64,000 nucleotides of DNA from Streptomyces antimycoticus (GTDB lineage: Bacteria; Actinomycetota; Actinomycetes; Streptomycetales; Streptomycetaceae), in NCBI RefSeq assembly GCF_005405925.1, contig NZ_BJHV01000001.1, positions 558,001 to 622,000 on the forward strand. The letters are read 5' to 3'. The notes beneath the pieces were generated by a model that was not told the origin of the DNA, did not search any database, and worked only from the letters and a program-made list of their open reading frames with translations. Positions 17,024 through 25,996 of the stretch are shown piece after piece. Numbering within the stretch: the stretch's first letter is position 1; each line of letters opens with the position of its first letter. A program made the translations under genes and the position numbers.

Positions 17024-17830
17024 CTACGCGGCACGCGCGCCGACCTCCTCGCCCAGGCGGGCGCAGGTGCGGCTGATGAGCCGGGAGACATGCATCTGGG
17101 AGATGCCGAGCCGGTCGGCGATCCGGCTCTGGGTCTCGTCGCAGAAGAACCGCAGGTAGAGGATCTCCCGCTCGCGCTCGGGGAGCCTGCGCAGGCAGGG
17201 CTTGAGGGATTCGCGCTGGACGACCCGCTCGTAGGAGGACTCGGTGGAGCCGAGGGTGTCCATCAGCGCGTAGCCGTCGTCCGCGCCGCGCAGTGCGGCG
17301 TCCAGCGACAGCGTACGGAAGCTCTCGAGCGCCTCCATGCCGACGAGGACGTCCTCCTCGGCCATGCCGGTGTGCCGTGCGATGTCCTTGACGCTGGGCG
17401 AACGGTCGTCCGGTGAGCGGGTCAGCTCCTGGACGGCGGTGCGGACCCGGTTGCGCAGCTCCTGGACCCGGCGCGGCACGTGCAGGCCCCACATATGGTC
17501 GCGGAAGTGTCGCTTGACCTCTCCGACGACGGTCGGGACGGCGTAGCTCTCGAAGGCCGAACCCCGGTCCGGCTCATAGCGCTTGACCGCCTTGACCAGA
17601 CCGACCATGGCCACCTGCCGCAGATCCTCGGGCGTTTCACCGCGGTTGCGGTACTGCGAGGCGATGCGGTCGGCCATCGGCATCCAGGCCCGGACGACTT
17701 CCTCCCGCAGCGCCTCCTTCTGCGAGCCGTCCGGCAGTTCGGCGATCCGGCGGAACGCGCCGGAGGTGTCGGGGGCGTCGTCGTGCGCGTGCTTGGGGTG
17801 TGCTCGGGGATGTGCTTGTACGGCCGTCAT
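17024..17830 (-). CDS. SigB/SigF/SigG family RNA polymerase sigma factor
   Basis: 268 residues, normal for the group. Region 2 reads EDLRQVAMVGLVKAVKRYEP and FESYAVPTVVGEVKRHFRD; region 3 follows with LRNRVRTAVQELTR; region 4 has LPEREREILYLRFF and the helix-turn-helix RIADRLGISQMHVSRLISR. These sigma factors run stress or sporulation programmes in Streptomyces and are usually held by anti-sigma factors; none is adjacent. A GGGAGG site is nine bases upstream. The neighbouring DksA-type gene could affect the same polymerase. Confidence 0.92.
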   Translation of the reverse strand: MTAVQAHPRAHPKHAHDDAPDTSGAFRRIAELPDGSQKEALREEVVRAWMPMADRIASQYRNRGETPEDLRQVAMVGLVKAVKRYEPDRGSAFESYAVPTVVGEVKRHFRDHMWGLHVPRRVQELRNRVRTAVQELTRSPDDRSPSVKDIARHTGMAEEDVLVGMEALESFRTLSLDAALRGADDGYALMDTLGSTESSYERVVQRESLKPCLRRLPEREREILYLRFFCDETQSRIADRLGISQMHVSRLISRTCARLGEEVGARAA

Positions 17831-18230
17831 GAGCCGGTGCCTCCCTTAGCTGGTGTCGCTGTCACCACAGGAGGACATTCCAGACAACTCGGGCGACCGT
17901 GAACACGCCTTGCACAGCCGGGCTGCTCCCGTGGCGTGCCTCCGGTCCGAAGCACACTGATCGCGTGCCCGTCCTCGGTCCCGCGAAACGGAGTTCGCCC
18001 CGGCGGATACCGGCTCATCCGATGCGTCATGCGTCACAACGGCCCGGGAAGCGCCGGTTGGAGCCGGCGGAGCCATGCGCGCAGGCCGCGGCAGAGTTTC
18101 GGCCCGCGATCAAGATTTACGGAGGCTTTCCCGCCGTTTCGCCCATTCGCCGTTGTCCGTACCGCCATGGCGGAACAGACTGCACCGATTCCGCTACTTC
18201 CCCTCCAACGCCATAGAAAACCGGAGCGCC
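17831..18230. other. 400-base divergent intergenic region
   Basis: It lies between the sigma factor and phospholipase C genes and must contain both promoters. I looked for PhoP direct repeats and SigB-type promoters and saw none that were convincing. No gene is supported. Confidence 0.5.
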
Positions 18231-20291
18231 ATGACCTCCTTCGATCGTCGACGATTCATGCAACTGGCCGGGGCCGGTGCGGCTACCTCCCTGCTCTCCG
18301 CCAGCATCGCGCGCGCCGCGGAGATACCCGCCAACCGCCGGACCGGAAGCCTGCGGGACATCGAGCACATCGTGGTGCTGATGCAGGAAAACCGTTCCTT
18401 CGACCACTACTTCGGCTCCTTGCGCGGGGTGCGGGGATTCGGCGATCCGCGGCCGGTGCGGCTACCCAACGGCAAGCCGGTATGGCACCAGTCGGACGGC
18501 TCCAAGGAGGTCCTGCCGTTCCGGCCCGAGGTGAACGACCTCGGACTGCAGTTCCTGCAGGACCTGCCGCACGGCTGGGGCGACGGCCATGTCGCGTTCA
18601 ACGACGGCGCGTACGACAAGTGGATCCCCTCGAAGTCGGCCACCACCATGGCGTATCTGACGCGTGAGGACATCCCCTTCCACTACGCGCTGGCCGACGC
18701 CTTCACCATCTGCGACGCCTACCACTGCTCGTTCATCGGCTCCACGGACCCCAACCGCTACTACCTGTGGTCCGGGTACACGGGCAACGACGGCAAGGGC
18801 GGCGGCCCGGTGCTGGACAACGCGGAGGCCGGCTACAGCTGGACCACCTACCCCGAGCGCCTGGAAAAGGCCGGGATCTCCTGGAAGATCTACCAGGACA
18901 TCGGCGACGGACTGGACGCGGACGGCGGCTGGGGCTGGATCGACGACGCCTACCGCGGCAACTACGGCGACAACTCCCTGCTCTTCTTCAACCAGTACCG
19001 CAACGCCAAGCCCGGCGACCCGCTGTACGACAAGGCCCGCACCGGCACCGACGCCAAGAACGGCGACGGTTTCTTCGACATCCTGCGAGCCGATGTGAAG
19101 GCCGGGAAACTGCCCCAGGTCTCCTGGATCGCGGCGCCCGAAGCCTTCACCGAGCACCCCAACTGGCCCGCCAACTACGGCGCCTGGTACATCGCGCAGG
19201 TGCTGGACGCGCTCACCTCCAACCCCGAGGTGTGGAGCAAGACCGCGCTGCTCATCACCTACGACGAGAACGACGGCTTCTTCGACCACGTGATGCCGCC
19301 GTACGCGCCCGGCGACAAGCGGGGCGGTTCGACCGTGGACACCACCGGGGAGCTGTTCCCCGGCTCCGCCTCGCAGCCCGCGGGCCCGTACGGGCTGGGG
19401 CAGCGGGTGCCGATGCTCGTGGTGTCGCCGTGGAGCAAGGGCGGCTGGGTGTGCTCGCAGACGCTGGACCACACCTCGGTCATCCGGCTCATGGAGCGGC
19501 GCTTCGGCGTCGAGGAGCCGAACATCTCGCCGTGGCGGCGGGCGGTGTCCGGCGACCTGACCGCGGCCTTCGACTTCTCGCGGACCGACGTGAAGGTCCC
19601 GGCCATGCCGGACACCAGCGGCTACCGGCCCAAGGACAACGAGCGGCACCCCGACTACGTACCGGCGCCGCCGGAGCACCCCTCGCTGCCCCGTCAGGAG
19701 CCCGGGCTGCGCCCTGCCAGGCCGCTGCCGTACGAGCTGTCGGCCGATGCCACGACCGCCGCCGACGGCGGCCTGCGGGTCGACTTCGTCAACCACGGCC
19801 GGGGCGCCGGGGCGCACTTCCATGTGACCTCCGCGAGCCATGCGGGCGGGCCGTGGGGCTACACCGTCGAGGCGGGCAAGCGGCTGTCCGGCAGCTGGCA
19901 GCGCTCCTCGGCGGACCAGGGCGCCTATGACTTCCAGGTACACGGTCCGGCCGGTTTCCTGCGCCACTTCACCGGCCACGCCACCGGCACCGGCCCCGAG
20001 GTGAGCGCCCGTCACGACCGGACGACCGGGGAGGTCAGGCTGACCCTCGTCAACCAGGGCGACGCGACGGTGCGGCTCACCGTCACGGACGGCTACGAGA
20101 AGGAGAAGCCGGGGCACTACCGGCTCCGGCCGGGGGCGCGGGTGGTGCACACCGTGCGCACCGGACGCAGCCACCAGTGGTACGACCTGTCGGTGGTCTC
20201 CGACCACGACAGCGGGTATCTGCGCCGGCTGGCCGGGCATGTGGAGACCGGCCGTGCGGGGATGAGCGACCCCGCGCTCTCGGCGGACTGA
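18231..20291 (+). CDS. Phosphocholine-specific phospholipase C, Tat-exported
   Basis: 686 residues. It opens with a twin-arginine signal (DRRRFMQLAGAGAATSLLS, cleavage likely after ARA). The phosphoesterase domain has VVLMQENRSFDHYFG, the segment YDENDGFFDHV and PMLVVSPWSKGGW, typical of acid phosphatase-type bacterial phospholipase C. Two C-terminal beta domains follow (about residues 500-590 and 595-670). It hydrolyses phosphatidylcholine or sphingomyelin outside the cell, freeing phosphorylcholine, and may scavenge phosphate. GGAG lies a few bases before ATG 18231. A strong hairpin follows the gene. Confidence 0.93.
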   Translation: MTSFDRRRFMQLAGAGAATSLLSASIARAAEIPANRRTGSLRDIEHIVVLMQENRSFDHYFGSLRGVRGFGDPRPVRLPNGKPVWHQSDGSKEVLPFRPEVNDLGLQFLQDLPHGWGDGHVAFNDGAYDKWIPSKSATTMAYLTREDIPFHYALADAFTICDAYHCSFIGSTDPNRYYLWSGYTGNDGKGGGPVLDNAEAGYSWTTYPERLEKAGISWKIYQDIGDGLDADGGWGWIDDAYRGNYGDNSLLFFNQYRNAKPGDPLYDKARTGTDAKNGDGFFDILRADVKAGKLPQVSWIAAPEAFTEHPNWPANYGAWYIAQVLDALTSNPEVWSKTALLITYDENDGFFDHVMPPYAPGDKRGGSTVDTTGELFPGSASQPAGPYGLGQRVPMLVVSPWSKGGWVCSQTLDHTSVIRLMERRFGVEEPNISPWRRAVSGDLTAAFDFSRTDVKVPAMPDTSGYRPKDNERHPDYVPAPPEHPSLPRQEPGLRPARPLPYELSADATTAADGGLRVDFVNHGRGAGAHFHVTSASHAGGPWGYTVEAGKRLSGSWQRSSADQGAYDFQVHGPAGFLRHFTGHATGTGPEVSARHDRTTGEVRLTLVNQGDATVRLTVTDGYEKEKPGHYRLRPGARVVHTVRTGRSHQWYDLSVVSDHDSGYLRRLAGHVETGRAGMSDPALSAD

Positions 20292-20310
20292 ACCACCACC
20301 GGTCCCTCGT

Positions 20311-20350
20311 CGCGCGCCCGTCCGGCGGCTCCCCGCCGGACGGGCGCGCG
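20311..20350. terminator. Strong 18-base-stem hairpin terminator
   Basis: Bases 20311-20328 pair perfectly with 20333-20350 around a four-base CTCC loop. It lies between the converging phospholipase C and AraC genes and can serve both. There is no U-run, as is usual in Streptomyces. Confidence 0.85.
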
Positions 20351-20460
20351 GTGCGTCTTCCGGCCGCGTACGGCCGTCGTACACGCCACCAACGGCCGTC
20401 CGCACCTCGTACGTACGGACCTCATGCGCCGCGTACGGCCCCCGTGCGGGCGCCGGGCCG

Positions 20461-21351
20461 TCAGTGCCGGGTGCCCGAGGCACGGATGCGGAAGCCGGCC
20501 GGGGTCTCGCCCGCCCGGCGGCGGAAGAACTTGGTGAAGACGGTGGCGTCCGGGAAGCCGAGCCGCTCGCCGATGGCCGTGGCGGACAGATCCGTGTGCA
20601 CCAGCAGCCGCTTCGCCTCGAGCAGCACCCGGTCGTCGATGAACCGCTTGGCGCCGCATCCGGCGGTGGCGCGGGTGGCCCGGGTCAGGGTGCGGACGCT
20701 GTAGCCCAGCCGGGCCGCGTAGTCCTCGACCCGGTGGCTGCGGGTGTAGTCGCGCTCCACGGCCTGCTGGAAGCGGCGGAACGCCTCGCTGGCCGCCGTG
20801 TCCCCGCTCTGGGCGCCGGGCAGATGGGCGAGCCGCAGTACGAGGACCGCGACGAGATGGCGCACCACCTCGACATGCGCCTCCAGCGGCCCGGACACCG
20901 TCCGGTACTCGCTCTCCAGCAGGTCCAGGACGCCGCGGACGGCCTCGGCGTCGGCGCCTTCGGGAACCACCAGCGGAGACCGCGACGCGGGCCGGTCCAG
21001 CCGGGCGACCGCGGCGGTGGCGGTGCCGAGATAGCCGGGCGGGAAGAGGACGGCGGCGCCCTCCGCGGCGCCGAGCGGGGAGCGGAACTGGTGGATCTGC
21101 CCGGGGCGCGCCCACATCCAGCCGCCCTCGGTCAGCTCGTGCTCGGTGAAGTCCACCGAGCAGCGCAGCACCCCGGAGCGCACGGTGATCAGCTGGTGGA
21201 AGGTGAGCCGCATCGGGGCGTGCACATCGAGGCCATGGCTCCGGGCGCGGGCGGCGAGCCCGGGGAAATCCAGGACGGCCGCTCCCGGCGGGGCTCCCAC
21301 GGAGGGGCGGAACGGAACCTCGGTGACATCACGGTGTCCGTTTCTGTCCAT
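20461..21351 (-). CDS. AraC family transcriptional regulator
   Basis: 296 residues. The N-terminal half is a cupin-like sensor (LTFHQLITVRSG, GGWMWARPGQIHQF). The C-terminal 100 residues hold two helix-turn-helices: VEDYAARLGYSVRTLTRATR and AIGERLGFPDATVFTKFFRRRAGETPAGFR. It is divergent from vdcBCD with about 135 bases between, so it is the likely activator of that operon in response to an aromatic acid; this is inference from position. Confidence 0.9.
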   Translation of the reverse strand: MDRNGHRDVTEVPFRPSVGAPPGAAVLDFPGLAARARSHGLDVHAPMRLTFHQLITVRSGVLRCSVDFTEHELTEGGWMWARPGQIHQFRSPLGAAEGAAVLFPPGYLGTATAAVARLDRPASRSPLVVPEGADAEAVRGVLDLLESEYRTVSGPLEAHVEVVRHLVAVLVLRLAHLPGAQSGDTAASEAFRRFQQAVERDYTRSHRVEDYAARLGYSVRTLTRATRATAGCGAKRFIDDRVLLEAKRLLVHTDLSATAIGERLGFPDATVFTKFFRRRAGETPAGFRIRASGTRH

Positions 21352-21487
21352 AGCGCGTCCTCAGTGTACGGCTGGTGTGCCCTGGTCCGCATCTAGCGTG
21401 GAGTGCGTTGCGATGAACGGGTGACCGAAAGAGTCCCCGGATCGTCGCTTTCCCTTCCACCGACCGCAGCCGAGGGAGCGCGCCACC

Positions 21488-22094
21488 GTGCGATTGATCG
21501 TGGGCATGACAGGAGCAACGGGGGCCGTGTTCGGCGTCCGCCTGCTGGAGACGCTGGCCGAGCTGCACGGGGTGGAGACCCATCTGGTGCTCAGCCGCTG
21601 GGCGCGCACCACGATCGAGCTGGAGACCGGCCGGTCCGCCCGCGAGGTGGCCGAGCTCGCCGAGGTGACGCACTCCCCGAGGACCAGGGCGCCACCATCT
21701 CCTCCGGCTCCTTCCGCACCGACGGCATGATCATCGCGCCGTGTTCGATGAAGACCCTCGCCGGAATCCGCGCCGGATACGCCGACGGTCTGGTGGGCCG
21801 CGCCGCGGATGTGGTCCTCAAGGAGCGGCGCAGGCTCGTCCTCGTCCCCAGGGAGACCCCGCTCAGCGAGATCCACCTCGAGAACATGCTGGCACTCTCC
21901 CGGATGGGTGTGCGGATGGTCCCGCCCATGCCCGCCTTCTACAACCGCCCCGGTCGGTGGACGACATCGTCGACCACCTCACGGCCCGCCTCCTCGACCA
22001 GTTCGACCTGCCCGCACCCGCGGCCAAGCGGTGGGAGGGCCTGCGCGCCGCCCGCGGCCCGAAGCCCACCGCCGCCGATTCCCCCGCCGCCTGA
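21488..22094 (+). pseudogene. vdcB: Hydroxyarylic acid decarboxylase subunit B, UbiX-like (two frameshifts)
   Basis: The parts spell a UbiX-type flavin prenyltransferase of about 202 residues: [19 protein letters not shown] first, then [23 protein letters not shown] and [18 protein letters not shown], then [19 protein letters not shown]. Breaks fall in C runs at 21675-21678 and 21948-21951; one extra C at each restores HSPEDQGAT and YNRPRSVDD. UbiX makes the prenylated flavin needed by UbiD decarboxylases. It leads a vdcBCD operon. Start GTG 21488, with GGAG just upstream. Confidence 0.85.
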
Positions 22095-22132
22095 TTTCCC
22101 CCGCCCCCGCCCCACCCCCACTCGGAGTTCCC

Positions 22133-23556
22133 ATGGCCTACGACGACTTCCGCGGCTTTCTCGACACCCTCCGGAAGGAGGGGCAGCTGCTGCACATCGC
22201 CGACGAGGTGATGCCGGAGCCGGACATCGCCGCCGCCGCGAACGCCGCCCCGCGTCTGGGCGGCCACGCCCCCGCCCTGTACTTCGACCACGTCAAGGGC
22301 TTCACCGACGCACGGATCGCGCTCAATGTGCACGGCTCCTGGGCCAATCACGCGCTCGCGCTCGACCTGCCCAAGGAGACCGGCACCAAGGAACAGGTCG
22401 AGGAGTTCATCCGCCGCTGGGACACCTTCCCGGTCGCCCCCGAGTGGCGCGAGAACCCGCTGTGGGCCGAGAACACCCTGGAGGGCGAGGACGCCGATAT
22501 CTTCCGGGTGCTTCCGCTGATCCGGCTCAACGACGGCGACGGCGGCTTCTACATCGACAAGGCGGCCGTGGTCTCCAAGGACCCCGCCGACCCCGAGCAC
22601 AGCGGCAAGCAGAACGTCGGCATCTACCGCATCGAGGTCAAGGGCAGGCGCACGCTCGCCATCCAGCCGGTGCCGATGCATGACATCGCCCAGCATCTGC
22701 ACACCGCCGAGGAGCGCGGCGAGGACCTGCCCGTGGCCATCACGCTCGGCAACGAGCCGGTGATCTCCATCGTGGCGTCCACCCCGATGGAGTACGAGCA
22801 GAACGAGTACGAGCTGGCCGGCGCCCTGCGTGGCGCTCCCGCCCCGGTCTCCCGGGCGCCGCTCACCGGGCTGCCCGTGCCGTGGGGCAGCGAGGTGGTC
22901 ATCGAGGGCGTCATCGAGGGCCGCAAGCGGGAGATCGAGGGGCCGTTCGGCGAGTTCACCGGCCACTACTCCGGCGGCCGGAACATGCCCGTGATCCGCA
23001 TCGACCGGATCTCGTACCGCACCGACCCGATCTTCGAACACCTCTACCTCGGCATGCCGTGGACCGAGGTGGACTACCTCATCGCCGCCAACACCTGTGT
23101 GCCGCTGTACAAGCAGCTGCGCCGCGACTTCCCCGAGGTCCAGGCGGTCAACGCGATGTACACCCACGGGCTGGTGGTCATCGTGTCCACCAAGAAGCGC
23201 TACGGCGGGTTCGCCAAGGCCGTCGGCATGCGGGTGCTGACCACTCCGCACGGCCTCGGCTACGCGGCCACCGTGATCGTGGTGGACGAGGACGTCGACC
23301 CGTTCAACCTCCCCCAGGTGATGTGGGCGCTGTCCACGAAGATGAACCCGGCCGGCGATCTGGTCCAGATCCCCAATCTGTCGGTGCTGGAGCTGGCCCC
23401 GCAGGCCGTCACGCCCGGTATCACCGACAAGCTCATCATCGACGCCACCACCCCCGTCGCCCCGACCGCCGCGGCACCTACGGCACCCAGGTGCGCGATC
23501 TGCCCGAGACGGCCGAGTGGCTGGCCCGGCTGCAGAAGCTCACCGCCGCCCGCTGA
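22133..23556 (+). pseudogene. vdcC: Hydroxyarylic acid decarboxylase subunit C, UbiD-like (frameshifted near the end)
   Basis: About 474 residues, the catalytic UbiD-type decarboxylase that removes CO2 from vanillate or 4-hydroxybenzoate without oxidation, using prenylated FMN from the UbiX-like partner. Seen: [18 protein letters not shown] at the start, EREVEGPFGEFTGHYS-like block (here REIEGPFGEFTGHYSGG), and FPEVQAVNAMYTHGLVV. The first frame carries about 443 residues. A C run at 23460-23463 is one short; repair joins TTPVAP to DRRGTYGTQVRDLPE and the stop at 23556. GGAG precedes ATG 22133. Confidence 0.88.
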
Positions 23557-23595
23557 CCACACCACCCACCACCCCACATCACGGAAGGATTTCGG

Positions 23596-23859
23596 ATGTC
23601 CGACACCATGCCTCTGTGCCCGCGCTGTGCCCACGAGACGATCGAGCACATCACCGGCTCCCCCGTCCCCGGTGTCTGGGAGGTGCTCCAGTGCGGGCGG
23701 TGCCTGTACATGTGGCGCACCACCGAGCCCGCGCGGCGCACCCGGCGCGACGCCTACCCCGAGGAGTTCATGCTGACGCCCGAGGACATCGGCACCGCGC
23801 CGGAGGTCCCGGCCGTTCCGCCGCTGCGTCTGCCCGGCGCCGGGGCGGCTACCAGGTGA
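23596..23859 (+). CDS. vdcD: Hydroxyarylic acid decarboxylase small subunit D
   Basis: An 87-residue protein with CPRCAHETIEHI and VLQCGRCLYMWRTTEP, two CxxC pairs that probably bind zinc, as in the small D subunit of vanillate decarboxylases. It completes the B-C-D order known from Streptomyces vdcBCD. Start ATG 23596, with GGAAGG upstream. Its last 11 bases overlap the 3' end of the convergent P450 gene. Confidence 0.9.
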   Translation: MSDTMPLCPRCAHETIEHITGSPVPGVWEVLQCGRCLYMWRTTEPARRTRRDAYPEEFMLTPEDIGTAPEVPAVPPLRLPGAGAATR

Positions 23860-25084
23860 CGGGGAGTTCGTAGACCCCGTAGATCACCGCGTCGTACTTG
23901 AAGGGGATGTCCGCCAGGTCCGTCGCCATCCGCAGGGTGGGGACGCGGCGGAGCAGGGTGGGGTAGACCACCTGGAGTTCCATCCGGGCCAGCGGCTGGC
24001 CGAGGCAGTGATGGGTGCCCACACCGAACGCCTGGTGGTGGCGGGCGTCCCGGCCGATGTCCAGCCGGTCCGGCTCGGGGAAGACGGCCGGGTCCCGGTT
24101 GGCCAGTTCGCCGAGGAGGATCACCCCTTCACCGGCCCGGATGGTCCGGTCGGCGATCTCGATGTCCTCCAGCGCCGTCCGGCGGCGTCCGAGGTGGACG
24201 ACGCTGAGGTAGCGCAGAAGTTCCTCGACCGCCGAAGTGATCACCTTGGGGTCGTCGGCCTCGCGGACGCGGGCGAGCTGTTCGGGGTGCTGGAGCAGCA
24301 GCAGCGTCCCCATGGTGATCATGTTGGCGGTGGTCTCGTGTCCGCCGAGAAGCAGCAGCACGCCCATCGCGGCGGCCTCGCGGCGGGTCAGCTCGCCCGC
24401 CGTGATCTGCCGGCCGAGGCCGGAGAGCAGATCGTCACCCGGCTTGGCGAGCTTCTCTCCCACCAACTGGTCCAGGTACTCATGCAGGTTGGTGTGCGCG
24501 GCGCTCCGCTCCTCGGGTGTGGCCACGGCGGAGACGAGGACCTTGCTGTTCGTCTGGAAGAACGCGTGGTCCTCGTACGGGACGCCCAGCAGCTCGGAGA
24601 TCACCAGCGAGGGAAGCGGCAGCGCGAGCGCCTGGACCAGATCGGCCGGTTTCGGCCCGGCCAGCATGCGGGTGATGAAGTCGTCGACCAGCTCCTGTAC
24701 GACGGGGCGCATCGCCTCGACCCGCTTGATGGTGAAGGCGCCGCTGACCATGCGGCGCAGCCGGGCGTGTTCCGGATCGTCCATGCCGACGAAGCTCAGG
24801 TCGGTGGCCTCCCGCTTGCCGCCCGTGTGCGGGACGGGGCTCGGAAAGCCGGGGTGGGAGAAGTCGGCGCTGAGCCGGGGGTCGGAGAGCAGGGTCTTCT
24901 GCTCGGCGTGGCCGGTCACCACCCAGGGGGTGCTGTCGTTCCAGGACCGGACCCGGGTCAGCGGGCCCCACTGCGCCAGGCCGCGCAGCTCCGGGGACGG
25001 GTCGAAGGGGCAGGCCGCGGCGCGCGGCTGGGGGAAGGCGGGGATCTCGGCCGGCGCGTCGCCGGCCACGGGCGAGGTGGTCAT
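23849..25084 (-). CDS. Cytochrome P450
   Basis: 411 residues, a soluble bacterial P450 resembling the CYP105 type. The haem loop is FGVGTHHCLGQPLA with ligand Cys360; the I-helix is LLLLGGHETTANM with the oxygen-activating Glu-Thr; the ExxR motif is in SAVEELLRYL. The substrate is unknown. Its start overlaps the TetR gene stop by four bases (ATGA), so TetR and P450 are one transcript. A ferredoxin-reductase pair at 10111-11546 could supply electrons. Confidence 0.95.
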   Translation of the reverse strand: MTTSPVAGDAPAEIPAFPQPRAAACPFDPSPELRGLAQWGPLTRVRSWNDSTPWVVTGHAEQKTLLSDPRLSADFSHPGFPSPVPHTGGKREATDLSFVGMDDPEHARLRRMVSGAFTIKRVEAMRPVVQELVDDFITRMLAGPKPADLVQALALPLPSLVISELLGVPYEDHAFFQTNSKVLVSAVATPEERSAAHTNLHEYLDQLVGEKLAKPGDDLLSGLGRQITAGELTRREAAAMGVLLLLGGHETTANMITMGTLLLLQHPEQLARVREADDPKVITSAVEELLRYLSVVHLGRRRTALEDIEIADRTIRAGEGVILLGELANRDPAVFPEPDRLDIGRDARHHQAFGVGTHHCLGQPLARMELQVVYPTLLRRVPTLRMATDLADIPFKYDAVIYGVYELPVTW

Positions 25085-25752
25085 GGGTTGGTCCGGACCT
25101 CCTTGGCTGGGGAACGGGGGGTGACGGGGGCGAGGAGCAGACCGGTGATGGCGTCGGTCAGCGCACCGGCCGTGTCATCCCAGGACGGCTGGCGCGTACT
25201 GGTCCCCTCGGCGAGGGCGCGCTCCCGTTCGGCGCAGGTGTGCGTGATCAACTGGCGGGCCATGTCGCCGCGTTCGGCCCGCACCTCGGCGGGCAGCGCG
25301 TCCAGGCAGCGACCCAGACCGTGGAGGGTCTCCCGCAGCGGTTCCCGGGTGAGGGCCTCATCGGTGACGATCGCCCGCAGCAGGGGGTCGGTCATCACCT
25401 GGACGGCGAACCGGGCGTACCAGGAGGGGAGGCCGAGGGTGGCCAGGTGCTCGGGGGCGGGGCGCACCAGGCAGGCGACCCAGTCCCGGACCTCCCGGCT
25501 GCCGCGGGTCTCGTCCAGTATCCGCTGCCGGATCCGCTCGATCGCCTCGGAGTGCTTGCCCATGATGGCGCGCACCAGATCCGCCCGGGTGCCGAAGTGA
25601 TAGCCGACCGCGGCGACATTGCCCTGCCCGGCCGCCTCGCTGATCTGACGGTTCGACACCGCGACCAGGCCGTGCTCGGCGTAGAGCCGTTCCGCGGCGG
25701 CCATGATGGCTTCGCGGGTCTCGGTGGAGCGGACGGTGCGTGTTCCGGCCAC
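25081..25752 (-). CDS. TetR family transcriptional regulator
   Basis: 223 residues. N-terminal helix-turn-helix: TREAIMAAAERLYAEHGLVAVSNRQISEAAG followed by GYHFGTRADLV. The C-terminal ligand domain is long and helical. First gene of the TetR-P450 operon. The TCACTT-N6-AAGTGA palindrome 43 bases upstream is the probable operator, so it likely represses itself and the P450 until a ligand arrives. Confidence 0.92.
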   Translation of the reverse strand: MAGTRTVRSTETREAIMAAAERLYAEHGLVAVSNRQISEAAGQGNVAAVGYHFGTRADLVRAIMGKHSEAIERIRQRILDETRGSREVRDWVACLVRPAPEHLATLGLPSWYARFAVQVMTDPLLRAIVTDEALTREPLRETLHGLGRCLDALPAEVRAERGDMARQLITHTCAERERALAEGTSTRQPSWDDTAGALTDAITGLLLAPVTPRSPAKEVRTNP

Positions 25753-25794
25753 CGCGACTTCCCGTCTCGATCGTTCTGATGAGCTCTGTCGCGA

Positions 25795-25812
25795 TCACTT
25801 TAAAACAAGTGA
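25795..25812. promoter_or_regulatory. Candidate TetR operator, TCACTT-N6-AAGTGA
   Basis: A perfect six-base inverted repeat with a six-base AT-rich spacer lies 43 bases upstream of the TetR start. It sits in an unusually AT-rich part of the intergenic region shared with the beta-helix gene. Confidence 0.6.
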
Positions 25813-25996
25813 ATTAAGCAAAGCAAATCCAGAGACATCGGATCTGTCATCGATTCCCTTTGGGACGATAGAAGCAACTAGGCATGAAATCTTCCCTAGT
25901 CTCTCGGCCACACCTCCAGCCATTCCCTCCCCAACCGTTGACCCCATCCGATGTTTCTCCTACGTTGCCGTCGAATCCCAACTGGGGAGGCTGTAG

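Noticed and set aside
17831..18230. PhoP box before phospholipase C
   Set aside because: I looked for 11-base GTTCACC-like direct repeats and found only weak resemblance, so no site is claimed.
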